A DNA stretch of 41,113 nucleotides from Planctomycetota bacterium (GCA_002687715.1 NZBC01000058.1:1-41113), one strand, 5' to 3'; numbered from the stretch's first letter, positions 7,106 to 16,457 are shown. The notes: generated by a model not told the origin, from the letters alone. Program-made: numbers and translations.

Positions 7106-8737
7106 ATGCGCTTTGTCCCGCGCTGCCGTGTCGTCGTCCGTCTTCTGGTCTTCCTGATAGTGCTCGCGAGCCCAGCCGTCGCGCAGATCGTCGGCCCGCC
7201 GTGCGGGGCGGATGCCGGTCCGGCCCAGAGCGTCGACGAAGGAACCACCGTCACTCTCGACGGGTCGGCAAGCTTCGACGGTACCCTTACCGGCCTGACC
7301 TACACGTGGACGCAGAGCCAAGGCCCTGTGGTGACCCTGGATCTCACTGATCCCGTGCACCCCACTTTCACCGCGCCGATGGTCGAATCCGCAACCGTGC
7401 TGACCTTTGATCTGATGGTTGCGACTGGCATACCGGGCCTCCCGTGTCCGCCGTCGTCGGTCAACATCACGGTCAACAATGTCGTCGTCAACAACGCTCC
7501 CGTCGCCAACGCCGGCGCGGACCAGACCGTGAACGAGGCCACCGTGGTCACGCTCGATGGATCCACGAGTTCCGACCCCGATGGCGATGCGCTGACCTAC
7601 TCGTGGACGCAGATCGCCGGTCCGGTGACGGTGAGTCTCGACTTGCTCGACCCCGTGCACCCGACGTTCACCTCTCCGCTGGTCGACGTCGGCGGCGCGA
7701 CGTTGACGTTCGAGCTGATCGTCAACGACGGTCAGCTCCCGAGTGCGCCGTCGACAGTCGACGTCACGATCAAGAACGTCAACAACGTGCCCCTCGGGGA
7801 CGCCGGTGACGATCAAACGGTGTGCGAAACAAACCTGGTCACCCTCGACGGATCGGGCAGCTTCGACGCAGACGGTGAGACGCTCGCGTACCTCTGGGTG
7901 CAGACGGGTGGCTTCCCGGTGACGCTCACGGACGCGATGGCGCCCGCCCCGGGTTTCGTCGCGCCGCCCGTGGGCCCCGCCGGCGAAGAGCTCACGTTCC
8001 AGCTCACCGTCTCGGACGGGGTCGATGTCGACACCGACGACGTCGTCATCACGGTGCTGAACCAGAACCAACCGCCCGTGGCGGACGCCGGTGAGGACCA
8101 GGTCAAGGACTCGGAGTCGGCCGTGGCGCTTGCGGGCACCGCATTCGACCCCGATGGCGATCTGCTCATGATCTCGTGGACCCAGGTCGGTGGACCGTCA
8201 GTCAGTCTGAGCGACGCCGCATCCTTGGATCCGACGTTCACCGCCCCCGCGGTCAGCTCCGGCACCGTCGACCTCGAGTTCACGCTCACGGTGAACGACG
8301 GCCTCGCCACGGTGACCGACAACGTCGTCGTGAGCGTTCGCGCGGTGAATGCACCGCCCGATTGCAGCCGCGCCCGTCCGAGCCGGCGGTACCTCTGGTG
8401 CCCGAACCACCGCATGCGGAAGATCCGCATCAAAGGCATACGCGACCCCGAATGTGACCCGGTGACCATCACCATCAACTCCGTGACGTCGGACGAACCG
8501 ACGACCGGGCTCGGCTGCGGCGACACCGGACCCGACGCGGTCATCCGCGGATGCCGGGTCTACCTGCGATCGGAGCGCTACCGATGCGGCAACGGCCGCG
8601 TGTACCGGATCAACTTCACGGCCACCGACTCCGCTGGCAACTCCTGCAACGGTTCGGTGAAGGTCGTGGTCCCAATTCGCAGGTGCCGTTGGCGTCAGAC
8701 GGTTGACGACGGCCAGAACTACGACGCGACGCAGTGA
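7106..8737 (+). CDS. Secreted PKD/REJ-like repeat protein
   Basis: The 543-residue protein has a signal peptide (about residues 1-27, SPAVAQ). Four tandem Ig-like repeats of about 95 residues follow, each with the pattern AGxDQTVxE...VTLDGSxSxDxDGDxLTYxWTQxxGPxV...DPTFTAPxV...LTFxLxVxDG, which is the PKD/REJ-type extracellular fold. The first repeat is divergent and contains two Cys. The last ~120 residues are Cys- and Arg-rich (CSRARPSRRY, CGDTG, RGCRVYL, RRCRW) and unlike the repeats; disulfides are likely. The role is probably adhesion or surface structure; no enzyme motif is seen. ATG 7106 begins the signal peptide and has GGAG about 7 nt upstream. Confidence 0.8.
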   Translation: MRFVPRCRVVVRLLVFLIVLASPAVAQIVGPPCGADAGPAQSVDEGTTVTLDGSASFDGTLTGLTYTWTQSQGPVVTLDLTDPVHPTFTAPMVESATVLTFDLMVATGIPGLPCPPSSVNITVNNVVVNNAPVANAGADQTVNEATVVTLDGSTSSDPDGDALTYSWTQIAGPVTVSLDLLDPVHPTFTSPLVDVGGATLTFELIVNDGQLPSAPSTVDVTIKNVNNVPLGDAGDDQTVCETNLVTLDGSGSFDADGETLAYLWVQTGGFPVTLTDAMAPAPGFVAPPVGPAGEELTFQLTVSDGVDVDTDDVVITVLNQNQPPVADAGEDQVKDSESAVALAGTAFDPDGDLLMISWTQVGGPSVSLSDAASLDPTFTAPAVSSGTVDLEFTLTVNDGLATVTDNVVVSVRAVNAPPDCSRARPSRRYLWCPNHRMRKIRIKGIRDPECDPVTITINSVTSDEPTTGLGCGDTGPDAVIRGCRVYLRSERYRCGNGRVYRINFTATDSAGNSCNGSVKVVVPIRRCRWRQTVDDGQNYDATQ

Positions 8738-8768
8738 GGTAGCGCGTTCCGGTGGATTGAAGCGACTG

Positions 8769-8788
8769 CGTCGCCGCGAGCGGCGACG
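8769..8788. terminator. Perfect 8-bp hairpin between convergent genes
   Basis: CGTCGCCG (8769-8776), loop CGAG, CGGCGACG (8781-8788). It lies between the stops of the PKD gene and the convergent lipoprotein gene, a typical place for a bidirectional transcription stop. No U-tract follows on the plus strand beyond TT. Confidence 0.5.
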
Positions 8789-8801
8789 TTGACGAACCTG
8801 T

Positions 8802-8835
8802 CGGGAGACGCGGATCTGGAGACCCGCGCCTCCCG
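8802..8835. repeat. Copy 1 of a recurring intergenic hairpin element
   Basis: CGGGAGACGCGG (8802-8813) pairs with CCGCGCCTCCCG (8824-8835) with one A-C mismatch. The sub-sequence 8810-8835 matches the element at 35165-35190 at 21 of 26 positions by my alignment, and a reverse-oriented copy lies at 21598-21620. It sits 6 nt before the stop of the lipoprotein gene and may act as a terminator. Confidence 0.5.
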
Positions 8836-8841
8836 TGTGGT

Positions 8842-9201
8842 CTACTTCTTCGGCAGCTTGCAGCAGCCCAGCGAACCCGCCGCCAAGCCGCACTTGCCGC
8901 ACTTCGTGGAACCTTCTGCGCAGCAGCTCTCGGCGCCGGTCGCGTGACCGCAGCCCGAGCAGAGGGCGACGTCCGTGCCCTTGCTCATCTTGCAGCAGCC
9001 CGGGGAACCCGCGTGGAGACCGCATTTGGCACAGGCCGCGGCGCCCTCGGCGCAGCAGGCCTCCGTGTGTTTGACCTGTCCGCAGCCGCCGCAGAGCATG
9101 TAGGCTGCGGCCGTGTCGCCATCGTGTTCTCCACTCGCACAGCCGCCGAGCATTGGCAGGGCCAGCGCCAGGACAAGCAGACTCCAGGTGACGTTCTTCA
9201 T
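8842..9201 (-). CDS. Cysteine-rich lipoprotein with two zinc-ribbon-like repeats
   Basis: The 119-residue protein has a lipoprotein signal (hydrophobic stretch then LGGC lipobox, Cys at about 22), so it should be lipid-anchored outside the inner membrane. The mature part contains two near-identical ~36-residue repeats, each with the spacing LCxGCGx7-8CCAEGxxxCxKCGLxAGSxGCC; nearly every Cys is conserved between them. The pattern suggests metal binding (Zn or Cu) or a disulfide-rich knot. GGAGGAG lies a few nt upstream of ATG 9201, a strong ribosome binding site with a conventional leader; a possible -10 is TACCCT further upstream on the minus strand. It stands alone between convergent and divergent neighbours. 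The family is not named with confidence. Confidence 0.8.
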   Translation of the reverse strand: MKNVTWSLLVLALALPMLGGCASGEHDGDTAAAYMLCGGCGQVKHTEACCAEGAAACAKCGLHAGSPGCCKMSKGTDVALCSGCGHATGAESCCAEGSTKCGKCGLAAGSLGCCKLPKK

Positions 9202-9353
9202 GGTTTCTCCTCCGGTGTTGGGACGGCACAAGGGTACACGATTCCAGGGCTTGCACGATTTCATGGAATCCCTGCGTTGCACCCATGGGCCCCTGTCGCT
9301 CCTCGCACCGACTGGCAGCTGTTCCCGGTGCTGGTGTGGTTCAGGTCCCCCCA

Positions 9354-9359
9354 TACAAA
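9354..9359 (+). promoter_or_regulatory. -10-like element (TACAAA) 8 nt before ATG 9368
   Basis: TACAAA ends 8 nt before the first of two adjacent ATG codons. No Shine-Dalgarno is visible. This is the weakest match of the leaderless set because the last base is A and not T. Confidence 0.35.
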
Positions 9360-9367
9360 CGAAGATC

Positions 9368-10732
9368 ATGATGCGTAGATTCCTTTCCACCCTCGGTTTG
9401 TGGGCCATGGCCGCGGTCATTTGCGCCGCGCAGCCCAATGTCATCCCCCCGAACTTCTCCGTGAGCCTCCAGGCGAACGGGATTGCCGCGTCCGGCGAGT
9501 CCATGGCGCTCGACTCCCGCGACAATGCCTACATCCTCGACCGGACCAACTCGCCGTTCAGCAGTGACTCGATCACCCGAGTGACCCCGAACGGCACGGT
9601 CACTCCCAACCACGTCACGAACGTCGGGCTGATCTCGCAGCTCGCGTACAACCCGGCGGACGGATTCTGCTACTTCGCTGCGAGTTCGCCGGTCCTGCCG
9701 GTGATCATGAGCAGCGTGCATCGCATCGAGCCCAATGGCGGCTCGACGCAGATCGGCAATGTCCCGCTGATCGTGCGCGGCCTGACCATCACCGACGACG
9801 GACGGTTCGTCTTCGGCGCCCAGGCCTCCGTTACCGGCCCCGGGCTGTTCAGGTGGACTCCCGGCACCGCGGCCATCGTCCCACTTGGCCCTGGGTTCGG
9901 GCAGAACGCCATCCTGCAATCGCTCGCCCGCACAGGTGACGTCCTCATCGCAGACGGCTTCGAAGTCCGTCGGTGGACGCCCCTCGCTATTGGGCCGTTG
10001 CCGTACTGGTCGCCCGGCGGCGTCATCCCCAACACGATTCCGCGTGTGAACTCGCTCGCGCGGTCCTCCGCAAACCAGAACGGCGTCGGCGCACTCATCG
10101 GCTTCAACGAGCTCACCACGCTCTGCATCTGCGGCACGGGTTTCGCGTTCCGTGGCGACCTCACCCAGGGATCGAACGCACCGTTCGCAACGGAGAACTA
10201 CAGCGCTCCGCGCACGGGCCTGTGCTCGCTCGCGACCGGGATCCGGCAGAACATGGTTTGGTTGACCGACGTCGGGATCACGACGGGCGGCCAGCCCGGC
10301 AAGTTCCTCTGGCGCGTCGACCAGGACGTGGCCGTCAACTCACAAGGCAGCCTCATCGTCGACGTCCTGCCGAACCTGCCCATGGGCAGCAATGTCGTCT
10401 TCAACGTCTACGGCCCCGCCGCCGGCGGCGACCCGTTCGTGCTCGGGACCATTCCCCAGCCCACGATCGGCTTCAACGAGGTCTTCCTGCCGCCGTTCGG
10501 GTGGATGATGAACATCTTCCATCCGGCGTACGTCCCGCTCCTCGACGGGGTCGGCCTCTTCGGCCCGGCGAACCCGTTCGCGGTGATTCCGCCCGGTGGC
10601 GCGTTCCAGCTCTCGATCACGGTACCGCCGGTCGGCAACCTGGTCTTCGACCTTCAGGCGCTCACGCTGGCGGGCGACGCGCCCAACGGGTACTTCTTCA
10701 TCTCGAACCTCACGACGGTCACTCTTCCTTGA
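9368..10732 (+). CDS. Secreted NHL/SMP-30-like beta-propeller protein with C-terminal beta module
   Basis: The 454-residue protein has a signal peptide (about residues 1-20, ICAAQ). Residues ~25-330 show blade-like repeats typical of NHL/SMP-30 propellers (MALDSRDNAYILDRTN, ITRVTPNGTVT, LAYNPADGFCYFA, VHRIEPNGGSTQIG). Residues ~335-454 form a beta-rich C-terminal module ending with a variant of the signature seen in five other secreted proteins here (ITVPPVGNLVFDLQAL). No catalytic motif is evident; it is presumably exported to the periplasm or surface. Starts at 9368 and 9371 are both possible; 9368 is chosen for its spacing to the -10-like TACAAA. It is divergent from the lipoprotein gene. 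Confidence 0.7.
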   Translation: MMRRFLSTLGLWAMAAVICAAQPNVIPPNFSVSLQANGIAASGESMALDSRDNAYILDRTNSPFSSDSITRVTPNGTVTPNHVTNVGLISQLAYNPADGFCYFAASSPVLPVIMSSVHRIEPNGGSTQIGNVPLIVRGLTITDDGRFVFGAQASVTGPGLFRWTPGTAAIVPLGPGFGQNAILQSLARTGDVLIADGFEVRRWTPLAIGPLPYWSPGGVIPNTIPRVNSLARSSANQNGVGALIGFNELTTLCICGTGFAFRGDLTQGSNAPFATENYSAPRTGLCSLATGIRQNMVWLTDVGITTGGQPGKFLWRVDQDVAVNSQGSLIVDVLPNLPMGSNVVFNVYGPAAGGDPFVLGTIPQPTIGFNEVFLPPFGWMMNIFHPAYVPLLDGVGLFGPANPFAVIPPGGAFQLSITVPPVGNLVFDLQALTLAGDAPNGYFFISNLTTVTLP

Positions 10733-10761
10733 CCCCGCTGCGACGGCCGTCGCGCGGGTGC

Positions 10762-10767
10762 TACGCT
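10762..10767 (+). promoter_or_regulatory. -10-like element (TACGCT, extended TGC) 7 nt before ATG 10775
   Basis: TGCTACGCT has the extended -10 TGn and ends 7 nt before the start codon. There is no Shine-Dalgarno in the gap, which predicts a leaderless mRNA. Confidence 0.5.
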
Positions 10768-10774
10768 CTCGCCG

Positions 10775-12190
10775 ATGTCCGTCGCGCCGCTCGATCTCTC
10801 CTTCCCCTGGGGCCGGGTCCTCTGCAACCCGACCTGGCGGGTGTGGCTGGAGGAGCGTGGATACCTGTCCGCCGACGGACCACCGAGCGACGACCCCGAC
10901 CGTTCGGTCTTCTTCTGCTCCAAGCGGCGGAGCAACGCGACGCGCTCCGATGGACTCGACGGCGTCACCGTCTTCGACAAGTCGCTGGTGGTCGACCGCG
11001 CCCGGAGCGTCCGGGATCTCCTCACGCGGCGACCGTCCGGGGTGTCTGCACGGCACGAGTTCCGCATGTTGGACTACGCCCGGTGCGCCGGCATCCCCGT
11101 GGCCTCTCCGATCGCCGCCATCGAGCACCGCAACGAGAGCCCTCGCGTCGAGATGCTGGTTACCGAAGCCCTCGCCGGCCGCGCGCTCGCCGACCTCGTC
11201 GCCGACCCGTCGCCGCCAATGGCGGAAGCACGCACCATTGCTGCCGCCGTAGGCCGCACGATCGCCCGCCTACACGAGTGCGGCCTGTCCTTCCCCTCCC
11301 TCTTCGCGAAACACGCGTTCGTCGATCTGGCCGATGAGGCGCCGGTCGTGGGGTTCCTCGATCTCGCCGACGCGACGACACGGTCGGCACCGTCCAGGAC
11401 CCGGCGCGCCCAGGATCTGGCCGCGCTCGCTGCGACCCTGCCGCGGTGGCCCGTGCGCCGCTCGCTGCGGCTCGCCGCACTCCGCAGCTACCTCGCCGCC
11501 AGCAACGTCGCGTGGCCCCTGCGCGACATGTGGCGTGAGATCGGCGCGAATGCCGCGACCCGCGCGCGTCGCCGGCGGTTCCGGCGGTTCCTCGCCACCG
11601 CACCCGTCCCCCCGCTTCAAGAGCACCTCCCCGAACCCGGGCTCCGGGTGACCATGCACGGCACCGCCACACTCGAGGACCTCGAAGACGCCGGCGATGG
11701 ATGGACGCAACCGGAAGGCGACGAGCTCGCGCGCCTCTGCGGCTCGGCTGACGAAGTCTGGCGGGTGTGGAGCGCGCTGCGCCTGTTCCACGCCTTCGAC
11801 GTCGCCGGCGCTCGGCCCGTGGCTCATCGCGCTCTGGACGAAAACCGCGCCACCTTGCTCGCCTGCCCGTGGACCGCGAGCCCGCGACCGGTCGACCCAG
11901 AAGTCGGCGACTTCCTCCCCGACCTGCTCGAGTTGACCCGCGCCCTTTGGACAGCGGGCCTCATCCCGCGGCGCGGCTTTGTCGACACATTACGAAGAGA
12001 CGACGCCGGCCGACTTCATCTCGCCCCCGACGTCCCCCTCGACGCCCCAACGATCGTCCGCTCACGCACACTTGCCGCGTCCATCCGGGTACTGTGCGAA
12101 GACCTCGAGGCCCATGGCGTTTCCGACGCCGCCGTGCGCGACGTGCGCGCTGCCTGGCCCTCAATCGCAAGCGACTGCGCCGCGCCGTAG
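10775..12190 (+). CDS. WaaP/Kdo-kinase-like (lipopolysaccharide kinase family) protein, catalytic loop degenerate
   Basis: The 471-residue cytoplasmic protein has no signal or membrane segment. The N-terminal ~240 residues resemble the lipopolysaccharide kinase (WaaP/RfaP/InaA) fold: a glycine-poor beta lobe, the helix pattern RHEFRMLDYARCAGIPVASP near 90-110, VTEALAGRAL as a hinge, and IARLHECGLSFPSLFAKHAFVD where kinases of this family have an LH..G..H.DL...H pattern. The catalytic Asp/His of that loop is missing (SFPSLF), while a DFG-like FLDLADA remains. The C-terminal half is Arg-rich and helical and may repeat a diverged kinase-like unit (HRALDENRATLLA). It may be a pseudokinase or an altered envelope-sugar kinase. 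The start is fixed by the -10-like TACGCT 7 nt upstream. Confidence 0.6.
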   Translation: MSVAPLDLSFPWGRVLCNPTWRVWLEERGYLSADGPPSDDPDRSVFFCSKRRSNATRSDGLDGVTVFDKSLVVDRARSVRDLLTRRPSGVSARHEFRMLDYARCAGIPVASPIAAIEHRNESPRVEMLVTEALAGRALADLVADPSPPMAEARTIAAAVGRTIARLHECGLSFPSLFAKHAFVDLADEAPVVGFLDLADATTRSAPSRTRRAQDLAALAATLPRWPVRRSLRLAALRSYLAASNVAWPLRDMWREIGANAATRARRRRFRRFLATAPVPPLQEHLPEPGLRVTMHGTATLEDLEDAGDGWTQPEGDELARLCGSADEVWRVWSALRLFHAFDVAGARPVAHRALDENRATLLACPWTASPRPVDPEVGDFLPDLLELTRALWTAGLIPRRGFVDTLRRDDAGRLHLAPDVPLDAPTIVRSRTLAASIRVLCEDLEAHGVSDAAVRDVRAAWPSIASDCAAP

Positions 12191-12272
12191 CCCAGCTACG
12201 CTGATCGGTAGCAGGTCGTTTCAGGAGAGCAGAGACCTGGGGAGAACCCTCGTCAACGCACGTTGGTCGCAG

Positions 12273-14381
12273 CTAGCGCTTCGCGCAGAACGCGTCGGTC
12301 ACCTTCTTGCAGGCGGGGTCGTTCTTCAGAGCAGCGTATCGCTCATCCGTCAGGACGAGATCAGCGAGATCCGGATTGCCGGCGTAGGCCTGATGGAGAT
12401 CCTGGCTCGCGCCCTTCGCGTCCTCCAGCGCCAACCGCACCCGGGCCCGCGCGAGCCGCGCCCACGGATCGTCGCCGTCCTCCGCAACGAGGCGGCCCGC
12501 CGACTTCAACGCAGTCTTGGCGCCGCCGAGGTCCACCTGCGCGTGAACGCTGCGGATTGCATACTGCCGACGTCGTGACTTTGCGCCGCGGGCCGAGGCC
12601 CGGCGCCAGATCACGAGCGCGTCCTGATAACGCCCCACCTTCTCGAGGGCGCCCCCCAGTACCCGCAGTCCGAGGCCATCGGACTTGAGCTTCGCGGTGC
12701 GCGCTTCAGCCACCGTGACGATCTCGTCGTGGTCACCGCGGGCCCGCGCCTCACGAACCTTGCGGAGGAACAACTTCGCGGCCTGCACGGACGCGGATTG
12801 TCGTTTGTAGTCTCTCGACCTTCTGAGCGCCGCCAGGCTCGGCTCCCCCGAGACCGTTTCGATGAGCTCCCAGTTCGCCCGCAACGCGGGCAACATCTCC
12901 TTCATCGCGCGCCTGGCGTCGCCGCCGGCCGCCTTCGACCACGCCGAGCAGAATCTGACCAGCTCCGGACGCCCGAGCGCGCGCGCCGCCAGGGCCGCGA
13001 ATCGCTTGCTGCGCGGGTCCTTCGCGGCCGCGAGGGTGAATGCCGCCTCACGGTGAAACGTGCTGAGACCCGCCGCGTGCGCGGCCGGCCTCGCAGTGTC
13101 GATGATCTTCGTCGCCTCCTCGAGGCTCGACTCGCGCCGCAAGGCGAACACACGCCACGCCAGCGCCCCCGCGTGACCGGCGGCCCGCTTCAGGACGTTC
13201 TCCGTGATGCGGCGCAACCCCGCGTAGTCCTTGAACCGGGAGAGAACAGGAGCCGCAGCCGTCATGATCGCTTGCGGGTCCGCACCGTGTTCCAACGCAC
13301 GATTCCACGCGGCGGCGGCGGCGCCGCCGTCCTCGTTCGCGACGTGCAATCGCGCGACTTCGAGATGCCACCGCACCGAAGTCGGGTCTCTCTTCAGCGC
13401 TCCTTCGTAGAGCGCGAGGGCACCTGCGATCTCCCCGACGCCCTCACATTCCCTCACCGTCTTCTCGAGACGTTTCTCATCCACGGCGAACGACCCGAAG
13501 TAGCGTCCGAGCCACTTCGCCGACTCGCCCGTTTGGTCGTCGCGGGTTGCCTGCTCGCTGAGGAGTCGGAAGCCGAGAGCGATGTCGGCCTTCGACTCCT
13601 TGAATCTGGTGAGACGTTTCGACGCCTCGGGCCCGATGTTCAAGGACAGGAACGCGGAGGCTTCGAGCGCGGCGATCTTGCCCTCGATCTGCTTCGGGAG
13701 GCGCATCGTCTCCGGCTCACGAACCGCGATCGTCCCGAGGGTCCGTTGCGCGTCGCCGAGGACGTTGCACCAGCCGGCGATCATCAGACTTCCAGCCAGC
13801 TCGTCCAGCTTGTCCAGCTTGCCGATGCGGTCCTTCGGTTCGAAGAGCCGCATGGCGGCGAACTCCGAGAACCGGAAGGCCTGATCGACGATCTCCCAAT
13901 CGTAGACCCGTCGAGCGCTTCCCTTCACGACGAGAAAGAAGCGCGCGAGCAGCGACTTCTTCTTGTCGGTGATGATCCGGACGGCGACCTCGACGTGGTC
14001 TTCCGCCAGCGTCCGATGGGACAGGACCTCGACGCTCCGCCATCGCCATCCAACGAACAACTTCCGGACTCGGGATGACAACCAGTAGTAAGGAGCCATC
14101 AAGTACTCCTGCTCCATCCGTCGCAGGTACGCCGGGGTCGCTTCGATGCCCTCACAATCGAGTCCCATCGCGCGGGCGGCAACGCGCACCTCCTGGTCCA
14201 TGCGCGCGAGATCGAAACCTCGAGGCCTCCCCTGATCAAAGAACCTGACGTAGTCGGTCAGGAACTCCTGGTGGCTGTCGGCGACGATGCGCCCGCCATC
14301 GCTCAACCCGATCTGCCCCGGGAGAGGCGCCAGCGGGACGCCTGCGAGAATCGCGAACACGACGGTCACGGAGCGGAACAT
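12273..14381 (-). CDS. Secreted TPR-repeat protein
   Basis: The 702-residue protein has a signal peptide (about residues 1-23, PLPGQ). The N-terminal ~200 residues are a mixed alpha/beta domain of unknown type (EFLTDYVRFFDQGRP, VEVAVRIITDKKKSLLARFFLVVKG). From about residue 310 to the end there are alpha-helical repeats with TPR character (GALALYEGALKRDPTSVRWHLEVARLHV, ALVIWRRASARG, WARLARARVRLALEDAKGASQDLHQA). TPR arrays scaffold protein complexes, here outside the cytoplasm. AGGAGG lies about 8 nt before ATG 14381, which is preferred over the in-frame ATG at 14414 because the signal peptide begins there. The promoter probably uses the minus-strand half of the palindrome at 14413-14432, giving a short leader. 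It converges with the WaaP-like gene. Confidence 0.75.
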   Translation of the reverse strand: MFRSVTVVFAILAGVPLAPLPGQIGLSDGGRIVADSHQEFLTDYVRFFDQGRPRGFDLARMDQEVRVAARAMGLDCEGIEATPAYLRRMEQEYLMAPYYWLSSRVRKLFVGWRWRSVEVLSHRTLAEDHVEVAVRIITDKKKSLLARFFLVVKGSARRVYDWEIVDQAFRFSEFAAMRLFEPKDRIGKLDKLDELAGSLMIAGWCNVLGDAQRTLGTIAVREPETMRLPKQIEGKIAALEASAFLSLNIGPEASKRLTRFKESKADIALGFRLLSEQATRDDQTGESAKWLGRYFGSFAVDEKRLEKTVRECEGVGEIAGALALYEGALKRDPTSVRWHLEVARLHVANEDGGAAAAAWNRALEHGADPQAIMTAAAPVLSRFKDYAGLRRITENVLKRAAGHAGALAWRVFALRRESSLEEATKIIDTARPAAHAAGLSTFHREAAFTLAAAKDPRSKRFAALAARALGRPELVRFCSAWSKAAGGDARRAMKEMLPALRANWELIETVSGEPSLAALRRSRDYKRQSASVQAAKLFLRKVREARARGDHDEIVTVAEARTAKLKSDGLGLRVLGGALEKVGRYQDALVIWRRASARGAKSRRRQYAIRSVHAQVDLGGAKTALKSAGRLVAEDGDDPWARLARARVRLALEDAKGASQDLHQAYAGNPDLADLVLTDERYAALKNDPACKKVTDAFCAKR

Positions 14382-14412
14382 GTGAGCGCCTCCTTCCCTG
14401 ATTGAGCCCGCC

Positions 14413-14432
14413 ATCCTACCCGCGGGTAGGAT
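14413..14432. promoter_or_regulatory. 20-bp perfect palindrome carrying back-to-back -10 elements
   Basis: The two 10-bp halves ATCCTACCCG and CGGGTAGGAT are perfect reverse complements with no spacer. Each strand therefore carries TAGGAT. On the plus strand it ends 9 nt before ATG 14442 of the sulfatase. On the minus strand it ends 31 nt before ATG 14381 of the TPR gene, which has AGGAGG. A weak TTGAGC lies at 14402-14407. The divergent spacer is only 60 bp. Confidence 0.55.
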
Positions 14433-14441
14433 AGCCGCGCC

Positions 14442-16457
14442 ATGAAGTCATCCCTCTTCGCCCTCGTCGTAGGTGCCGTCTCCGCGGGCTTTGCTGGCGC
14501 GCAGTCCAGCGATCGCCCCAACATCATCTTCGTCTTCACCGACGATCACGCGCCGCACGCCATCTCTGCGTACGGGTCGAAGATCAACGAGACACCGCAC
14601 ATCGACCGGCTCGCGAAGGAAGGCATGCTCTTCCAACGCTGCTACTGCGGCAACTCGATCTGCGCCCCGAGCCGCGCGACCATCCTCACCGGGAAGCACA
14701 GCCACCAGAACGGGATCATCGACAACGGCAAGTCGTTCGACGGTGCGCAGCAGACGTTCCCGAAGCTGCTGCGCAACGTCGGCTATCAGACGGCGATCGT
14801 CGGCAAGTGGCATCTCAAGTCGGATCCGACGGGTTTCGACCACTGGGAGGTGCTCCGGGGCCAGGGCCCTTACTACAACCCGCCGCTAAAGACCCCCAAC
14901 GGAACCGTCAAGCACACCGGCTACACGACGCAGATCCTGACCGAGCGCGCGCTGAAGTGGCTCAAGGGGCGCGACACGAAGAAGCCGTTCATGCTCATGT
15001 GGCAACACAAGGCGCCGCACCGCGAATGGGCGCCGGGACCGGGGTACTTCCACAAGTACGACGACGTCACGATCAAGGAACCAGCCACGCTCTTCGACGA
15101 CTGGAAGAACCGCACTACCGCTTGCCAGAGTCAGGAGATGACGATCGCGCGCCACATGAGCCCGCGCGACCTGAAACTCGTCCCCCCCCGCAACCTCACG
15201 CCCGGACAGCTCGCGACCTGGAACGCGGCGTACGGACCGAAGAACGAAGCGTTCAGGAAAGCGAACCTGCAGGGGAAGGACCTCGTGCGGTGGAAGTACC
15301 AGCGCTACATCAAGGACTACCTGCGCTGCATCGCCGCCGTGGACGACGCGATCGGTCATCTCCTCGCATACCTCGAAGAAACCGGTCTGGCCAAGAACAC
15401 GGTCGTCATCTACTGCTCCGACCAGGGGTTCTTCCTCGGCGATCACGGCTGGTACGACAAGCGCTGGATGTACGAGGAGTCGTTCCAGATGCCGTTCATC
15501 GTGCGCTGGCCCGGCGTCACGAAACCCGGAACGAAGAACGCCGACCTCGTCCAGAACATCGACTTCGCCGAGACCTTCCTCGAGATGGCCGGTGCGAAGA
15601 TCCCCGATGACATGCAGGGCAAGAGCCTCGTCCCGCTACTGAAGGGCCAGGAGGTCGCGTGGCGCCAGTCGATCTACTATCACTACTGGGAGCACCCGGC
15701 CGTCCACCAGGTCAACCGTCACTACGGCGTTCGTACCGATCGCTACAAGCTCATCCACTACTACCGGCTCGGCGAGTGGGAGCTCTTCGATCTGCAGACC
15801 GACCCGGATGAGCTCAGGAGTGTCCACGAGAGCCCAGAGTACGCGTCGATCCGCAAGGAACTCGAAGCCGAGCTCATCCGCCTGCGCGAACACTACGGCG
15901 ACACCGACCCCGACCTCGGAACCCCCCGCATCCGACCCGAAGACCGGGCCAACGCCGCGAACAACGCGAAGCTCCAGAAGCTCTTCGACCTGAAGAAGCG
16001 CGCGGATTCGTATCCCGAGCAGCCCGCGGTCGCCAACGTCCCGTTCACCGTGGGCGCACGTGCCACCCCGAAGCAGAAGACCGGGGTCCTCGTCGCGCAG
16101 GGCGGCAGTGTCCTCGGCTACCGCCTCGAGCTCGTCGACGGCCGCCCGACGTTCCACATCCGCGACCGCAACCAGCTCTTCACGGTCACCGCGCCGGACC
16201 CGGTGGCCATGGACAGGCCCGTCGTCATCGCCGGACGCCTGGCCCCCAACGGTCGCATCAGCCTCTGGGTCGCCGGCAAGCGGGTCGCCCAAACCCGCGC
16301 GCGCCTCATCTCCCGTATCCCCGCCGACGGCCTCTCCATCGGTGAAGACTCTGGCTCGGCGGTCGCAGACGACAGCGGTACGTCGTTCATCGGCGACCTG
16401 ACCGACATCCGGCTCTGGTCGGGGGTGCTGCCGGCGCGGCAGCTTCGCAACTGGTAG
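14442..16457 (+). CDS. Secreted sulfatase with C-terminal LamG-like domain
   Basis: The 671-residue protein has a signal peptide (residues 1-20, FAGAQ). The sulfatase domain (about 25-490) has the metal pair Asp34/Asp35 in VFTDDH, the formylglycine site Cys74 in CAPSRA (CxPSR) followed by [12 protein letters not shown], and a second metal site at Asp327/Gln328 in [13 protein letters not shown]. The Cys must be oxidised to formylglycine for activity. After a linker, residues ~535-671 match a LamG/concanavalin-like jelly roll ([20 protein letters not shown]), suggesting binding to a polysaccharide. The substrate is probably a sulfated glycan, outside the cytoplasm. The start lies 9 nt after TAGGAT with no Shine-Dalgarno. 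It converges with the LamG/HEAT gene. Confidence 0.9.
   Translation: MKSSLFALVVGAVSAGFAGAQSSDRPNIIFVFTDDHAPHAISAYGSKINETPHIDRLAKEGMLFQRCYCGNSICAPSRATILTGKHSHQNGIIDNGKSFDGAQQTFPKLLRNVGYQTAIVGKWHLKSDPTGFDHWEVLRGQGPYYNPPLKTPNGTVKHTGYTTQILTERALKWLKGRDTKKPFMLMWQHKAPHREWAPGPGYFHKYDDVTIKEPATLFDDWKNRTTACQSQEMTIARHMSPRDLKLVPPRNLTPGQLATWNAAYGPKNEAFRKANLQGKDLVRWKYQRYIKDYLRCIAAVDDAIGHLLAYLEETGLAKNTVVIYCSDQGFFLGDHGWYDKRWMYEESFQMPFIVRWPGVTKPGTKNADLVQNIDFAETFLEMAGAKIPDDMQGKSLVPLLKGQEVAWRQSIYYHYWEHPAVHQVNRHYGVRTDRYKLIHYYRLGEWELFDLQTDPDELRSVHESPEYASIRKELEAELIRLREHYGDTDPDLGTPRIRPEDRANAANNAKLQKLFDLKKRADSYPEQPAVANVPFTVGARATPKQKTGVLVAQGGSVLGYRLELVDGRPTFHIRDRNQLFTVTAPDPVAMDRPVVIAGRLAPNGRISLWVAGKRVAQTRARLISRIPADGLSIGEDSGSAVADDSGTSFIGDLTDIRLWSGVLPARQLRNW

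Noticed and set aside
12197..12202. TACGCT on the plus strand after the WaaP-like gene, a possible antisense promoter
   Set aside because: It has no start codon at the leaderless spacing and faces the 3' end of the convergent TPR gene; a single hexamer is weak evidence. A 5-bp stem GCTAC/GTAGC overlaps it and may instead be a terminator.
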